Counted from the stretch's first letter, positions 23,151 through 36,365 are shown. The stretch: DNA of 64,000 bases from Sternotherus odoratus (GCA_032164245.1 JAVMKO010000003.1:62752390-62816389); one strand, 5' to 3'. The notes: generated by a model not told the origin, from the sequence alone. Numbers and translations: made by a program.

Positions 23151-24639
23151 TTATGAGAGGAAGGTAGTTTCATCCTTAACTAATGAAATTATATGTTAGA
23201 AGTTCAGCCTTACTTAGTGCAAGGATGGGGGTGGCAGAGGGTACAGTCATGAGATCACACATTGGACAATGAAGATAAATATTAAACTGATGCCTCAGTA
23301 AAACAGCACCATGCAACCTGTATGCTGCACCAGTGAGGTTTGTTTGGGGACTTCATTGGGTGTAAATGAGGCTATAATCCTATGGAAAAAAGTATTATGA
23401 AACCATGCAATTAAAGACGTATTCTAATGCCCATCCACAAGAAGACTGAAGTAGGGCAAAACATAGCACCTCTTTCCTATTACCTTTTTTTTCATATCAA
23501 TCCAATTTCTCAGTGGCTTATAACTTCCCCCATACATTTAATTTGGTCTCAGCCAAAAAGTGAACTTTTCAACACAATACAGATACATTTACTTTACAAA
23601 ACAGTTCTGATTTTTGTTTGCTATCTTATGAAATTCCTGAAATAGAATGCAAATATGAAATTGATTAAATGAATGGAACTACTTGTGGAGAACAGAACTG
23701 CTCAGCATGGGAAAAATTGGGCCTTCAGACCTGGTATTTATAGTTTTTAAAAACCGATTGAGTTATAAATTGCATCAGTCTGACAATTATTTTCAGTCTT
23801 GCTTTCTTTTTATTTAGTAATTATATTTTATCTTCCAGAAAACTGATTCCCATCAAAGTTTTGCAGTGCTTTTTTTGCACTGAATAGAAAGCCCTCCAGA
23901 AATCAAAGAAGCTTATCTCTATCATTATGGTTTATGTACTTATCTTCATCACACAGAAAAATATGAAGTGCCCTTCACTCAATGTTCTCCCTACATGATT
24001 TATGAGATGTTTCCTTTTCTAATACATAAATGATGCAATGGATTAAGTATTTCAAGACTTTGCTACTTTTACCTTTTGAATTGTGTGCATGAACACAGAT
24101 GGATATGCTATACAATTTATGTGACCCACTCTGTCAGGTTAAAAGCAGTAAGTCTAAATTAGCTACATGGTTGTACAATACCCATTGCTGGGTATTGATA
24201 CTGTTTGTATGATTTGTTTCTAGGACAATTTCTCACGTAGAGCTCTTTAAAATGACATTCCTCTACATTTGTGTGTGTACTTGTGTTTCAGCAAGTAGAT
24301 TACATTTTACTTAAATTAAGAAAGGCAGCTGTGTTATGAAGCTTCTTTAGGCTTGCTTTTCAGTTTAAAAAAAAATAAAGATCTAATTGTAACTGAAGAA
24401 CATCCAGTTTCAACTTGCATGAGGCATATGATCAGAAAGTATTAATTATGAATCCAGTGGTTTTTCAGCTATATGATAACCATCTAAAGAAAATTAATTG
24501 TTTTTAATATTCCTGAACAAAATTGCATCCCTGTGCACCGTGATATTTTAAAGAAGTCTGTATATAATAAAATTTAAACTTGATATCAATGAATCACTTT
24601 TGAAATATGTCTATCTAAACTTGACTTCATTATTGAACT
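23151..24639. other. AT-rich non-coding stretch
   Basis: No gene or recognised repeat seen. Confidence 0.4.
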
Positions 24640-24772
24640 AAAATTCCCATTGTTGTCAATGGGTACTTTGCGGTTGTAGAAGAAATCTGACACTTGGATA
24701 AAGTCTTGGACACAATGAAGTCAATTTGAGGTTTGCCATTGACTTGAATATGGCCAGGATTTTACCCTACCT
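24640..24772. repeat. Short palindromic MITE-like repeat
   Basis: The arms 'attcccattgttgtcaatgg' and 'tttgccattgacttgaata' plus 'ggccaggattttaccc' are of the same type as 8158-8232, with an AT-rich insert between. Confidence 0.45.
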
Positions 24773-27234
24773 GTCTGCCATTTTAATAACCAAAAATACA
24801 GAAGTAGTAAATGATAAATCTTGCATTTCTTGGAGGTTCCTCCTCTGCTTCCACCCACATATAAACGTTGGGAGGCTACTAAGAAAAGCAGAAATTAAAA
24901 TAAATAGTTAATAATGTATTTACATTTCAGGAGTAACTGAGTTAACTCAATAACAATGCAAGCTGCAATTCAATGAGAAATTCCATTATAAAGCCACATA
25001 AATAACTTTCCAACATAAAAGCTAATATTTCAGTGTTAAAGATAGTGGATTTTTGACAGGCAACAGCCTTGCAGGCAGTTTGTAAGACAATATATTGTAA
25101 TATTTATTTTTAAACTTGTTAATCAAACAGTTTCTAATGCCTTCCAGAGAATTAATTTGCTTAAATAATGGGGCTTCTTCCTACATCCTACAAATAAGGA
25201 TTTAGGTCACGGCAACTTGAAGCATAGCTCAAATATAATAAGCCTCACTTGGCAAAACATATTATATGTTTAAGGTCGTGTACTTATTTGTGGTTCCATA
25301 ATTACATTCTGAGAGTTGTGAATGAAATAATATTAAGGATTTGTTTCTAACCACACAGAAAATCTTCATTTGCATGTCATTCACTGTGAAAGAAGCATCT
25401 AATGCAGTTGTGTAAAGGAACTGTGATCTTTTCTTGATGAAGACATGCCAGAAACAGTTTAGTTTTAGAACATAGCAATCCTACTAGGTTCTCCAGAATG
25501 AATCAGTTCCCTGCTTGTAATGAAGTTCTATTTTAGTTAGCCAGGAGTAATTCTAAACTAATTTTGTCCCAATATTGCATTAATTTTGAATTAGTATAAC
25601 AGCTGGCGGCTGCTTTGAAAGCAGAATGATATGCTACTTGTTATCTTGATGTTGCTCTTTTCCAAATAGAATTGTATTTGACATGCATGCCCCAACTAAT
25701 GACAATGACTTAACTTACACAGAAATAACTAGATGGGACTAACCTAGCAACACTTTTAAACAAAGTACTCAAATGAATTCTGGATGTTACCTTTTTCCTT
25801 TTCCTGAACATAAAGTGATTATATTTATGGACAAAAAGTATTTTATATTCTTCCTTTTCCCTTTCTGAAATTGGAATAATAATGGCCCCTATGCATTTCC
25901 AAAGTCATATTTGTTACATTTAGTGACAATAAGGTTTTACTACTTTTTTTTTTACTCCTTTTACCACTGCTAGCCAAGACAACATAGCTATGAAAGAGTG
26001 AACTAGATTCTTTTCTGATTTGCTTATCAACACAATTTTTTGGAAAATTCTATATGTAGAACTTGTTTCTCTAGTTGTCCAAAAGTTGTCTGCCTCTTTT
26101 GCATCTATAGTATATTTCATTTTGCTAGGGGGTTAATGGAGACAATGCCAAAGTTGAAAGGACACAATTGACTTTCAGATCCAAAGTTGAATGTAGGGAA
26201 GAAGAATGAAATCCCTTCCAAATTCAAAGCCAAGGCCAGGGTGCAAGACTACAATCCTGGAATAGCAATTGTCATGCCTCTGTACCATTGCTCGGGTAGT
26301 TGGAGCAATAGGATCTTCATGCACATAAAAATGCAGGCCTCTCTCCCGTCCTATCTTCCTGCTTCAACTGGGACCTTCCATTTGCATCCCCCCCCCCCAT
26401 TTAAAAACAATTAAACAATCATGAGATTGGCATAATAAAATGGGCTCTTTTGATGTTTCTTCTCATTTTTGAGCCTTTAGCATTTAGGCTTTCAAGATTT
26501 TCTCTGTACCCATAAAGACTAAAGTAGAACCAAACTTAACAAAAAGTTGAGATTCTCACATAACTGCATGGTTAAAGGAACTGGGGCTTTAAGATAAATA
26601 CCAAGAGATCTATGGTTGCAAGTTGGCAACTTTGGACTCACATCCCAATCCACATTTGGTTTAGGCACCCTTTACACAACTAATATGAGGTACATAGGCA
26701 CACCTCCATGTTTACACCATAAGCAGTCCCCAAGGTGTCCCAAGGTTATGGCTCTTCCCCCTTGCATATAGTATCTCGGCCTTACTTGTGGTGGTAAGGT
26801 ATGAGGCTACCCACACTGGAGTTATCTGCTGGAAGAACAGTCACTATTCTAACATCCTTGGGATGTCTGGTCCTCCCTACTCCCTGTCCTCAGACAAGCT
26901 GGTGTTTTTCACAATGAAGGGAGCAGTCAACATCCCCCCTGCCCACCACAACAAAGGGAGGCCCTGTCAAACCACCACAGAGCTTTGATAGATAGACCCT
27001 CCACAAGTCTTGTACTGAGGTGGCCTTTGCGAGAGACCCCTATGCAGCAGGTTTCAGAGTTAATATGAATGAACCAGTTTACATGTCTTATATCTATGCT
27101 TTATGACTTTCAGCACTCTCAGGTAGATGTAGCTGCATCACATTCAGTTCTTGATTTACACGGCCATGAGAGCAACAAACGTATATTCTTTTAACAAAAA
27201 ATCTCAGATTCTGGTTTCAGCCTGAGCCTCTAAG
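24773..27234. other. Repeat-poor non-coding stretch
   Basis: No gene seen. The segment 25330-25700 lacks recognised repeats and contains octamer-like 'atttgcat' at about 25368. The 26600-27050 segment is less AT-rich and may be an old unrecognised repeat. A poly-C run lies at 26389-26398. Confidence 0.4.
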
Positions 27235-27540
27235 GCTATAACTGCACTAAGAGCAAGGGTGTGATTCCCAGCTTGCAGAGTCAAACTCATGCTAGCTTAT
27301 CAAGCTAGCACACAAAAAATAGAATGTAGCCTCTGTAGCATGGTCAGTGGCAAGTCGTGGCACAAGCTAACTGCCTTGCGTACATGCTCATAGGGTCCAG
27401 GTATATTTGTACTTGAGGAGGGAGCTAGGTCATGCTGCTACTTGCCTGGGATACCTGAGCCGGTAATCACACCCCTAGATCCTAGATATGTCTACATGAG
27501 CCGGGAATCACACCCCTAGATCCAAGTGTAGACATAGCTT
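27235..27540. repeat. MITE-like repeat with an internal 27-bp duplication
   Basis: Left end 'aaggctataactgcactaag' and right end 'caagtgtagacatagcttgc' are diverged inverted 'agtgtagac' type termini. A 27-bp segment at 27456-27482 recurs at 27497-27523 with one difference. Confidence 0.5.
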
Positions 27541-29131
27541 GCAGTATATCTGCCTTAATGCAGCTTTGGAAATCTCCCTACACAGCCCATATCTAGGGCT
27601 AAAGTGTTGTAGAAGAGCCTTCCATGCAAGTCTGATATGGAAGTAACAGGGGTAGAAACATGGAGCCCCACAATACCCGTTAAGGCTCTTTATGTTTTAC
27701 AATGACTCCACTACTCATTTATTGTGCATTTGAAAAGGGGTTTTGATGAGTTTTCTTGAAGGTTAGAATGTGGGTAGAACAAAGATTTTTTTTCTAATGT
27801 AGTGTCCTGGCACTTATTCCCTATTTTTTACTGTCCAAAGGAGTGAATGGGAAGATTATGAATACATCCTAACATCTAAATGCATATCATCCAGTTGTCC
27901 ACATATTTAAGGAGAAAGAGAATAACACTTTGCTATATATGGCAAAGGACTAATCTAAAAGACTCTCAAAAGTTTCTCAAGTTGGCAGAGAGATGACTTT
28001 AAAAAAAAAAAAAGTTAAAAAGATGATATTGTACCATACCGTAGGAGCCTGAAAAAAAATCAGCCCTTTCTCTTCTTAGTGTGATGCCCTGATCCTGTAT
28101 TTCTCAATTATCACTTTAACTTTTCCCAGATAGAAAAGTCTTCAGTGTGATTAATCACCTGTGATCTTTAATAAAGAGAAATAGATACACAATTATTTTC
28201 ATCATTAAATTAACTACTGCATGAGTCCCGCAATGTGTCTGTTCAACTTGTGGCTGTATTATAAATTCCTATCAGGAGATTTTAGGAATGAGATTCCTTT
28301 TGCACAACTGTTCTTTATTAGCAGTCTTATGGGCTTCCTGCAGTCAGTGATGGAGCAGATCTTGATGATTACATTAGGTGACAGAACGCCACAGAAAAAT
28401 CAGTAATAACCCTTCTCCATGATTCATTTGACCTATCTCAACATATTCTGATAATCTAGCATTTCTTGTTACTGTCTTGCAATATCTGCTATCTGCCATT
28501 CTTTGTGTCCTCAGAAAAGAATCTCAGGCAATGAGGCAGAATATCTAGTAGGGTTGCTATGGTAATTTAATAAGAGGTAAAATGATTAATAAGGCAGAAT
28601 TTATCCAAACTGAAGTTGGGACACTTTACATTTAATTTATAGCCAATGCAACCCAATTTTATCACAGCACTTCACTTGCAATATTTACAGTAATATGACT
28701 ATAAAATTAAATCAGTAAATGCCCTTAAGAAATGAGTTCTTGAAGGCAGCAGACATCGTTATAGCTATTGATATTTTGTGAAAGTAATATCCTATATCTC
28801 CTTTCACTGAAAATTATATTATGTATGGATTAATTTTTCAGTATTTCCTTGGAAAAAATCTTGACAGGAACATTGTAATTGAATAAATTTAAAACCAGGG
28901 ACAAAATATAAGTACTAATTTGCCTAAATAAAGGTTGAAGCAACAAAGTCACAACAATGACTTTCCTTGTTGCTACCAGATTCTCTCTCTAAATAACAGT
29001 ATCAAGGTACTAAGAGATGATCTGTGAAGACTACATCCCAAGAAGTCAATATAACCTGGAAAGTAGTATTTCTGATTTTGTTTCCTGCTATTAGTCTCAG
29101 GCAAAGTAACATATTTTGTAAACAAATTTAT
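27541..29131. other. Repeat-poor AT-rich non-coding stretch
   Basis: Nothing recognised apart from a short poly-A run near 28001. Confidence 0.4.

Positions 29132-29184
<53 letters not shown>
29132..29184. repeat. Compound microsatellite (TC)n(CA)n
   Basis: About 17 CT-type units with one interruption, then about 9 CA units. It has the same CT-to-AC junction as the tract at 5302-5395. Confidence 0.97.
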
Positions 29185-29757
29185 AAATGATATTTTAAGA
29201 ACCAAAATCTTAATATCAGAAGCATCTCATTTTCTACAGGACTGTCTAGCATTATTTTATAGAAGAAGAAAAATTGTGATCATTTCCCTGTCTTTTGTCT
29301 CATGCCAGTTATTTGTGATGCAGTGTATCTCAGTCTCAAAGATAAGGACATATTAAATTAAATGCATTAGGTTTCTGAGGGAAAAATATTCTAAAAAGGC
29401 AGCATTTATGACAAGTTAATATAGCTAATAATGAGATAGCCTTTTTTTTCTGACTTGTCTTTTGAGTCCCTGAAAAGAAAAACACAGTATGGGAGACCTT
29501 TGAACCAAAGATGATCTTCAAGGGAAGAATATGGAGAAAGTCAGCTTTCTTCACAACCTAGGACAAGTCATCATGCTTTTGATCTTGTTTACACATGGGG
29601 AGTTAGATCAAAACATTTATCCTGGGAAACATAAACCTAAATCTACATTTTTGAAGTGGTGCATATATATCTGTGACCTCACTCCCATCCACTGATTTTA
29701 AAACTCTCTGCTTAGACGACTTCTGATAGTGGTACACTATTGAGAAGGGGGTGGGAA
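29185..29757. other. Non-coding stretch
   Basis: Nothing recognised. Confidence 0.35.
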
Positions 29758-29888
29758 TGGGGGACAAATCACTTGATGATTACCCGTTCTGTTCATTCCC
29801 TCTGAACTACTTGGCATTGGCTACTGTCAGAAGACAGCATACTGGGCTAGGTGGACCTTTGGTCTGACCCAGTATGACTGTTCTTATG
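29758..29888 (+). mobile_element. CR1 LINE 3' end
   Basis: Contains 'gttcattccctctgaactac', 'tactgggctaggtggacctt' and 'ggtctgacccagtatgact', the diagnostic CR1 3' end, on the plus strand. Strongly 5'-truncated. Confidence 0.85.
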
Positions 29889-30515
29889 GGTGGAGAGAGG
29901 GTGTTTAAAAAAAAAATCTTGAAGGTTTGGACAATTAGCTGGGAGAGGGAAGGCATAGTAATTGCCATATTTTACTAGGACAATTAAGGATCTAAGTTAG
30001 ATAATTCTCTAAAACTTTAATATTTTGAAAGGGGGGGGTTACTTCTGTCTACACATATTAGCATTATAGGTAATATGTTTTGTATTAATACAGTAATATA
30101 GTACTTTAATCTACTCCAAACACGTTCATTTCACCTATAGTTTTTTTCAGAGCCTTGCAGGACTATTTTAAAATTTCACTGCCAAACTTTTTATCGTTCC
30201 TGGATGAACACATCTTCCTTTATGTCATGTGCTTGCAGAAACCTAGATCCTACCTACAGCTTTATTTTCCACATGTGAACTTTAGCTCTTTAGCTGCAGA
30301 GCGCCTGTGCACTTAATTAAATACCTTTTACAAAGCAGAAATCTTTCATATTCTCCCATGATGGCTATGTCACTGGGGGAATCCTAAAGTGATGCTCAAA
30401 ATACACCAAGCCAAAGCAAGGCTATGTCATGTGTAAAGCACTCAGCAGCTATTGAAGTACCTCTAAGTTTATGAATAACAATATAGGTGTGTATTTATAT
30501 AAACTAGCATTAGTA
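29889..30515. other. Non-coding stretch
   Basis: Nothing recognised. Confidence 0.35.
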
Positions 30516-30990
30516 CAGTAACTCCTCATTTAAAGCCATCCCGTTTAATGTTGTTTCATTGTTATGTTGCTGTTCCATTAGGGAACATGCTTGTTTGAAG
30601 TTGTGCAATGCTCCCTTATAACGTTGATTGGCAGTCTCCTGCTTTGTCCACTGCTTGCAGGAAGAACAGCCCGTTGGAGCTAGCTGGTGGGGGCTTGGAA
30701 CCAGGGTGGACTGGCAGCCCCCCCATCAGCTCCCCGCTCCCCTAAATTCCCTGTGCAGCAGCTGCCCAGCAGGCTATCAATTGCCAGCAGTGCAGCTGTC
30801 CCTCCCCCCCCACTCCCATGTGCTGCTCCTGCCCTCTGCTACTCCAGGGAGCCTCCTGCTTGCTGTGTGTGGGGAGGGAGGTCAGAGGTGGGAGAGAAGG
30901 GGACTAACGCCTGGGTGTCCCCCTCACCCACACTCCTGCATGGAGTCTCTAGGGGGAAAAAAATCCACTGCCAGAATAAGACTAATAAAA
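30516..30990. mobile_element. Pogo/Tigger-like non-autonomous element, right end missing
   Basis: Starts TA then 'cagtaactcctcatttaaag' at 30516, resembling a pogo-type terminus with TA target. The body ('gcccgttggagctagctgg', 'tgtgctgctcctgccctctg') matches a repeat abundant in turtles. No inverted terminus is found near 31000, so it is truncated. Overlapping frames of 69-122 codons are chance. Confidence 0.55.
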
Positions 30991-32214
30991 TGTTAATCTC
31001 ACCCTGAAAGTTACTTTTCAGCATCTTGAATGGATCCCAGTTTAGCAAATATTTTGGACAGATTCTTGCCTCTTATATATAGATTGTTAGGCAAATGTCA
31101 AATGTCAAAACTTAAAATCTACTATAAAGTTTGTGAACTCTAAGGGATTTTATTATGTGCATTGTCCATCAGCAAAGAGAATCTCTATCTCGATTATCTT
31201 AGCATACGCTGATTCCAGATTTCACCCTCTCCATTTATTTATAAGCATTGGTTAATCTCACTGGTGCTGAAGATCTATTCTTTAATTCCAAATAGCAAAT
31301 CCTATATTTGAGCTAGTGAGGATCATCTTCCAATTCATAGGCCTTTTCTGGTACTCTTTCTTTAAACACATCTCCTCTGACTGGGAGATTGAATAAGACA
31401 ACATTATGAACCATAACATTGCTATAGTAAAGAATACTAGGCTTATTCTATATTTGGTTCACAAAATAAAAAGACTAGGCAAGTATCTATTTACTCTTCT
31501 ATGGACAATAAGGTCTGACTCATTCTGAATCCCCTCAAGCCCAGTTTTAATAAGAATTCTTATTCTCAGTAAATCTCCTCTTAAGCACACTGATCCCACC
31601 TCTATGCATCTGCCTGGTCAATATGTGCAGCTTGGTCATCTGGGAACTTGATCTCATTTCAAATAATTAATTGCTATTTAAATGCTGCATCCACTAGTCA
31701 CAAAAGCATCAGATAATCCTTTTATATTACTAAAATATATTCTATTCTTTCCCATAAGGATATTAAGATACTGACTCAATTCTTTTACTTGAAGTTTCAT
31801 TTATTGGTCTTCACTTCATTTTAACCTTACCATGCCTTACTTATGCAAATTTGTTTGCAAGAAATCAGCTACTAAATTTGTGATGTTTTCTAACCCCCAT
31901 GTCTCTCCTTTCTGAGTATCTATGACTCAAACAAAGTAATTTTTGACTATCATATTATTATAGGCACACTGGAGTTTTAAAATACAATCTGTTCTGCAGG
32001 GGATTTCCTGCCTATCAAATTCCACTGAATCTCCACACAACACAACACACACACTTTCTTTTTAAGCTTCCAGTACTTTGCTTTAAACTCCTTGAGAATA
32101 GGCACGTAGACTAGCAGTTTAGCCTATACCACTCCACTTGTGATAAACTTAAGTGGAAAACAAATATATATGTCACCATCCGGGTGGTGTCACTTCACCC
32201 AAGATTGAACACCA
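30991..32214. other. AT-rich non-coding stretch
   Basis: No gene or recognised repeat seen. Confidence 0.4.
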
Positions 32215-32325
32215 TGGGCCCGATTTTGTCCACATTACCCTACTCTGATATTCATGTAATTCCATTGACTTCAGTGAAGGTACTCCTGGTTTATTTTAGT
32301 ATAAAGTTGAGTCATACCCCATGTA
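32215..32325. repeat. Short palindromic MITE-like repeat
   Basis: Contains 'gggcccgattttgtccaca' and 'attccattgacttcagtgaa' then 'ggtactcctggtttat', a diverged copy of a palindromic turtle repeat. Confidence 0.55.
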
Positions 32326-33502
32326 TCCATTTACAACTAAGAGAAGGTTAATTCTTTTATCTATTACAATTGTGTGTGTTTTCTTTTTACTTCTTAAAGA
32401 CTGCTAGGGAAGAGTTAAATTATGAATTGGTTATACTGTGGTAATTAGACTTCAAGTCTAGGTTAAAAAAGGTGAAGGAAACAATACATGCAAATATTTA
32501 GGAAACTCAGGTGCAGTAACAAACAAGTTAATGAAACAGCTTATTTTCTATGACAAATCATTTTTCAATAGAATTATAAGTTTGATGGACAAAGGTAATA
32601 CTTTGGGTGTTTTGAGATCAATAAGGTTTTGGGTTGAAAGATCTTAAAACAGTGAGCAATTAATACTTCAAGCTAAAAGGGTTGTCAAGCATAGAATTAT
32701 ATGCCAAAAGACGCAGAGGAGTCTTGTTCATAAGGAGACGTTTGAGGTCTGTGAATATCAGGAGTTGACAATAAAGTTTGGGGCTGCAAAACTCAGTGGC
32801 ATATGTTTGAAATTCATATGGCACACAGCTGAAATTCCAAGCAGGGTTTGACAACCCAACAATTGAATTTCACCAAAATCACTGAACTGAAGCTGAGCAG
32901 CTCTGTCCAGATCTCTACTCAGAGCTGTTGAGACATAAATAAAATAAACTTTTTCTAAATTAAAGAGTAACATTCTTTTTTCCCCATATTCTCACATTTA
33001 GCATTAGCTATGTTGTGGGAAAAGTAGTTTAGAACCATTCGGAGAATTCTGTTTCCAATTTTGCTTTGACAATATTTACACCTTTTATTTGCTTTTTGTT
33101 CACGAGAGTAAATTTGCTACAACATTTGTGAAATCAAAAAGTGAAGAGAATACTCAAGCACAATTGTGTCCATGTGCATATTCATACTAGCAGCATAGCT
33201 GCTTTGAAAACTCATTGTAGATTTGTGAATTCAAAGGGGGAAAGGGAGGGTTTAAGTAAAGGGTGGTGGAGATGAAGAAAAATTCATAAGTGGCCAGCAA
33301 GAGCGAAGAGTTGTTAGGGGACTGTTTGCATATCCGTTATCACCATCCCAAAGATAAACAGAGGAGTATAGTATGTGTATGGGTTTGCGGGAGAAAGAGA
33401 AGTCAGAAGGGACTGCAGTGTGGCAGCACTTCCTGGTCTGTGTGCCATTTCATCTTCACGTAATGTGCAAGTGGTTTATAATCTGTAGTTCCTGAAGACA
33501 AA
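32326..33502. other. Non-coding stretch
   Basis: Nothing recognised. Confidence 0.35.
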
Positions 33503-33504
33503 TA

Positions 33505-33805
33505 CAGTAGATTCTCGATTATCCAGGATTGGGTTAACCAGGATGTGGATTAACCAGGATGTTAAATATACGTGTAACTCGCTGTGCCGGCTCTGACTTT
33601 GTTGCCGCCCCAAGCAAAAAATAACAACCCAAAAAACCCACCAGGGTGCAGGGCAGCCAGTGAACCAACACCCCCTCCCCTCCAGTGCAGGGTGGCTGGT
33701 GAACCAACCTCCCTCTCCATATTTCTTATGGATGGTGATTATCTGGGATTTTATTAACCAGGATTAATTTTTTCCCTGTCATCCTGGATAATCGAGAGTC
33801 CACTG
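33505..33805. mobile_element. Complete 301-bp pogo/Tigger-like MITE with TA duplication
   Basis: The left end 'cagtagattctcgattatcc' (from 33505) and the reverse complement of the right end 'cagtggactctcgattatcc' (to 33805) form 25-bp terminal inverted repeats with 23 matches. TA dinucleotides flank both sides (33503-33504 and 33806-33807), as expected for the mariner/pogo group. The interior holds a tandem pair of about 41-bp units around 'gaaccaac' (33641-33720) and no coding sequence. An autonomous element must have supplied the transposase. Confidence 0.85.
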
Positions 33806-33914
33806 TATTCAGTCCTTTCAATCTACCATTTTAGCTTGTCTTTTCTGGGCCTTTAAAAGCCTTGATACTGGAAAGACTTAAACACATTTAAACTTTACTC
33901 ATATAAGTAGCCCC

Positions 33915-34585
33915 ATGTAGCAGATCGCTGACTCACTGCCACGGCACCTCCTGCTGGTCGTCCAGGAGTTAGCTCATTCCAGCACTTGGTGCACCTCCTG
34001 GTGGCCATTGTTTCTCCTGCCTCAGCCCAGTGTCCCTCCTGGACCCTGATGCCCCTTACCTTGGGGTTCTACCCACCGCAATACCTCCACTCTCTGGGTA
34101 TCCTTTTCCAGAGAAACCCCCTCGCCCTATGCCCACCTTGCCTCAGTGGTGACTGCAAGTCATCATCTAGCTCCTTTTATCTGGGGCAAACTGTGGTCTG
34201 TGATGGCCACTCATTGGCAAGGGGGTTGGACCTGCTGTCTTTCTTAGCCCAGCTGTCTCCCTGCAGCCCCAGTATGTCGTTTGGCCTTCAACAAGGCTTC
34301 ACCCTGGGGACTTGCCCAGCCAGAGCTCCCTAATTCTGCCTGCCTTCCCCCAGCACTGCTCTGCTTCAGGTACCCGGTGCTCCCAACTAGCTAGGTCCTT
34401 CCCACCCCAAATCTGCAGTGAGACTGTAACCAAGCCCCTCCCTTAGCTCTTCTTAGCCCAGCCTGGCCCTGATTGGCTACCTCAAGCCCGCTCATGAATG
34501 GGGCCCCAGGGAAGCCCTTTCCCAGAGCTGTTTTTAACCCTTTCCAAACTAGAGTGGAGTGATTGCTTCACTACACCCCACCAAG
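33915..34585 (-). mobile_element. LTR-like interspersed repeat (minus orientation)
   Basis: The reverse complement begins 'tggggtgtagtgaagcaatc', continues 'ggaaagggttaaaaacagct' and ends 'cgaccagcaggaggtgccg' plus 'gtgagt'. The same order and sequence occurs at 61947-62653 on the plus strand, so these are two copies of one 670-710 bp family in opposite orientation. Promoter-like TTAAAA near the left end and TG...CA-type borders suggest an LTR, but no flanking duplication or internal retroviral sequence is visible. Confidence 0.6.
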
Positions 34586-34589
34586 ATCA

Positions 34590-34655
34590 TTAGGAGAGTA
34601 CTCACATGCTTAGGGTTAAGCATGTGCTTAAATCTTGCTGAACTGGGGCCTAATT
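34590..34655. repeat. Short palindromic repeat fragment
   Basis: Contains 'catgcttagggttaagcatg' and 'tgctgaactggggcct', part of a common turtle palindromic repeat. Another piece lies at 21097-21133. Confidence 0.55.
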
Positions 34656-36164
34656 TGCGGTAGAGAGAAATACAAACTCTTCCCTGTTTTAAGGTACAGT
34701 TAGTAAAAAAAATCAGAATTTCCATTCCATTCTAAGTTTTTTTCTTAAAAATCCAAATAAGAACAAAGTCTATTTTTTCGCAGTTTTCTGTGAAATGAAG
34801 TTTGATTTTTTTTCAGGTCAATCAAAAGTTTTGCTTTCAATTTTGACTTTTTATATATGTTGTTAATTGTTTAATGTACATATTAATTTATATTTTAAAA
34901 TTGTAATATAAAAGTCAGTAATTGGTGTTACATAAAAGTAATAAAATACCATTTCAAACATTCATTTCAAAACAAAATGTTTAAATGTTATATTCGCAGC
35001 ATATTTGTTAGAATTCAGAATGATTGCTCACAAGCACCCAGAATGAGAGAGAGAAAAAACAGATTGGTTTAAACTGGCTCTTTGCAGACTGACTGATCTC
35101 ACACTTCCCCACAAAGCCCCTAATCTGCAAGCAGGATCAGCAATCCTCCTCCCCCGCCATGGTTCTTAAATAGTATCTTCAATATGTCATAATTCTGTTA
35201 TGATAAAGGTGAATTCTTTGTTTTGATTTCCCTCTCCCAAACAACTTTGACACCTTACACGGGACAGTTTCTATTTTGACAATCAGCATTTTACAGTGGA
35301 AAATGCTATGTTGGATTTTTTTTTAACCAGCTCTAGTTCAAGGTAAAACATGGACGCCTCAGGCTTTGTGCTATCTTTTTGACTTTCCCCCCCTAATGTT
35401 ACCTTCCCATAGTCTTTGATTTTATATTATTTATTATCTAGAGCTTTAGGCACTTTTGAATGAATTGGTTTTGTGATACTGTCAGATCTTCTAACCTTAG
35501 CTTTCCAAAGTAAAAGGACAAATGTGAGTCCTTAGAGCCTTAAGCTTCCTGTTGGCATTCCAAATGTAATCAAAGAGTTGTACTTGTAGGAGGGGTTCAG
35601 ATTAAATGCTTTAGTAGACAGTTTGCCAAGAAACTTTTTCTCAGCCTTCTCAAAAAATTGCAAAATTATCCTTTACATCTTTGTTTAGATGTTTGTCCAT
35701 GCTTCCAAGAGAGTTTGCTTTCAAGCAACATTTGACAAGAAGTATTCTTTAAATGTTTGACTTGCCTGCCCTTTAATTCCACAATTGCTACAAATTATAT
35801 TTGTTCAGGCAAAAGCGGCAGTCACATTCTTGGTCTAAGTCATTTTGATCGAATAATTCTGGCTAACAGCTACTGTAGCACACAGCAGCAGATACTATAT
35901 AAATTCACTCACTAATTAGTGCAGTTGTGCAATTTGTTCATTCAAGTAGGCAAAGGCACTTTTACATTAGAAACAAAAGAAAGCACTGGTATGATTTTGA
36001 AATGCTGCTTTATAATATTGGTTTGTATAAACTGCACTTACTGGGGGAAGCCACATTGGTAGATATACAGGTGTCTGGTGAGCAATCTGCAGTTGGCTCA
36101 GCCCCCATCCTGTTTTGATAAGGACTGAATAGCTTGTAGCACAGCATGCAACTTGAAAATAAAC
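34656..36164. other. AT-rich non-coding stretch
   Basis: 34680-34990 is very A/T-rich with 'tttcaaaacaaaatg'-like segments resembling SINE 3' tails. No gene seen. Confidence 0.4.
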
Positions 36165-36365
36165 AGATAAAAATGCTAGTTATTTATAGTGCTTGTCATC
36201 AGTAGATCTTCAAGTGTTTTACAAAGGAGGTCTGTATGATTACCTGAATTTTACAGATGGGGCAAAATGAGGCAGGGTCACTGCCCAAGGTCACTCTGCA
36301 GGCCAAAGCTGAGAACAGAACTCAGGTGATCTTAGTCTCAGTCCAATTTCTTATTAGTCAGCATT
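36165..36365 (+). repeat. MIR-type SINE
   Basis: Carries 'ttttacagatggggcaaaat', 'gaggcagggtcactgcccaa' and 'ggtcactctgcaggc', the MIR core in order, with 'gtgttttacaaagg' upstream. Ancient and diverged. Confidence 0.7.
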
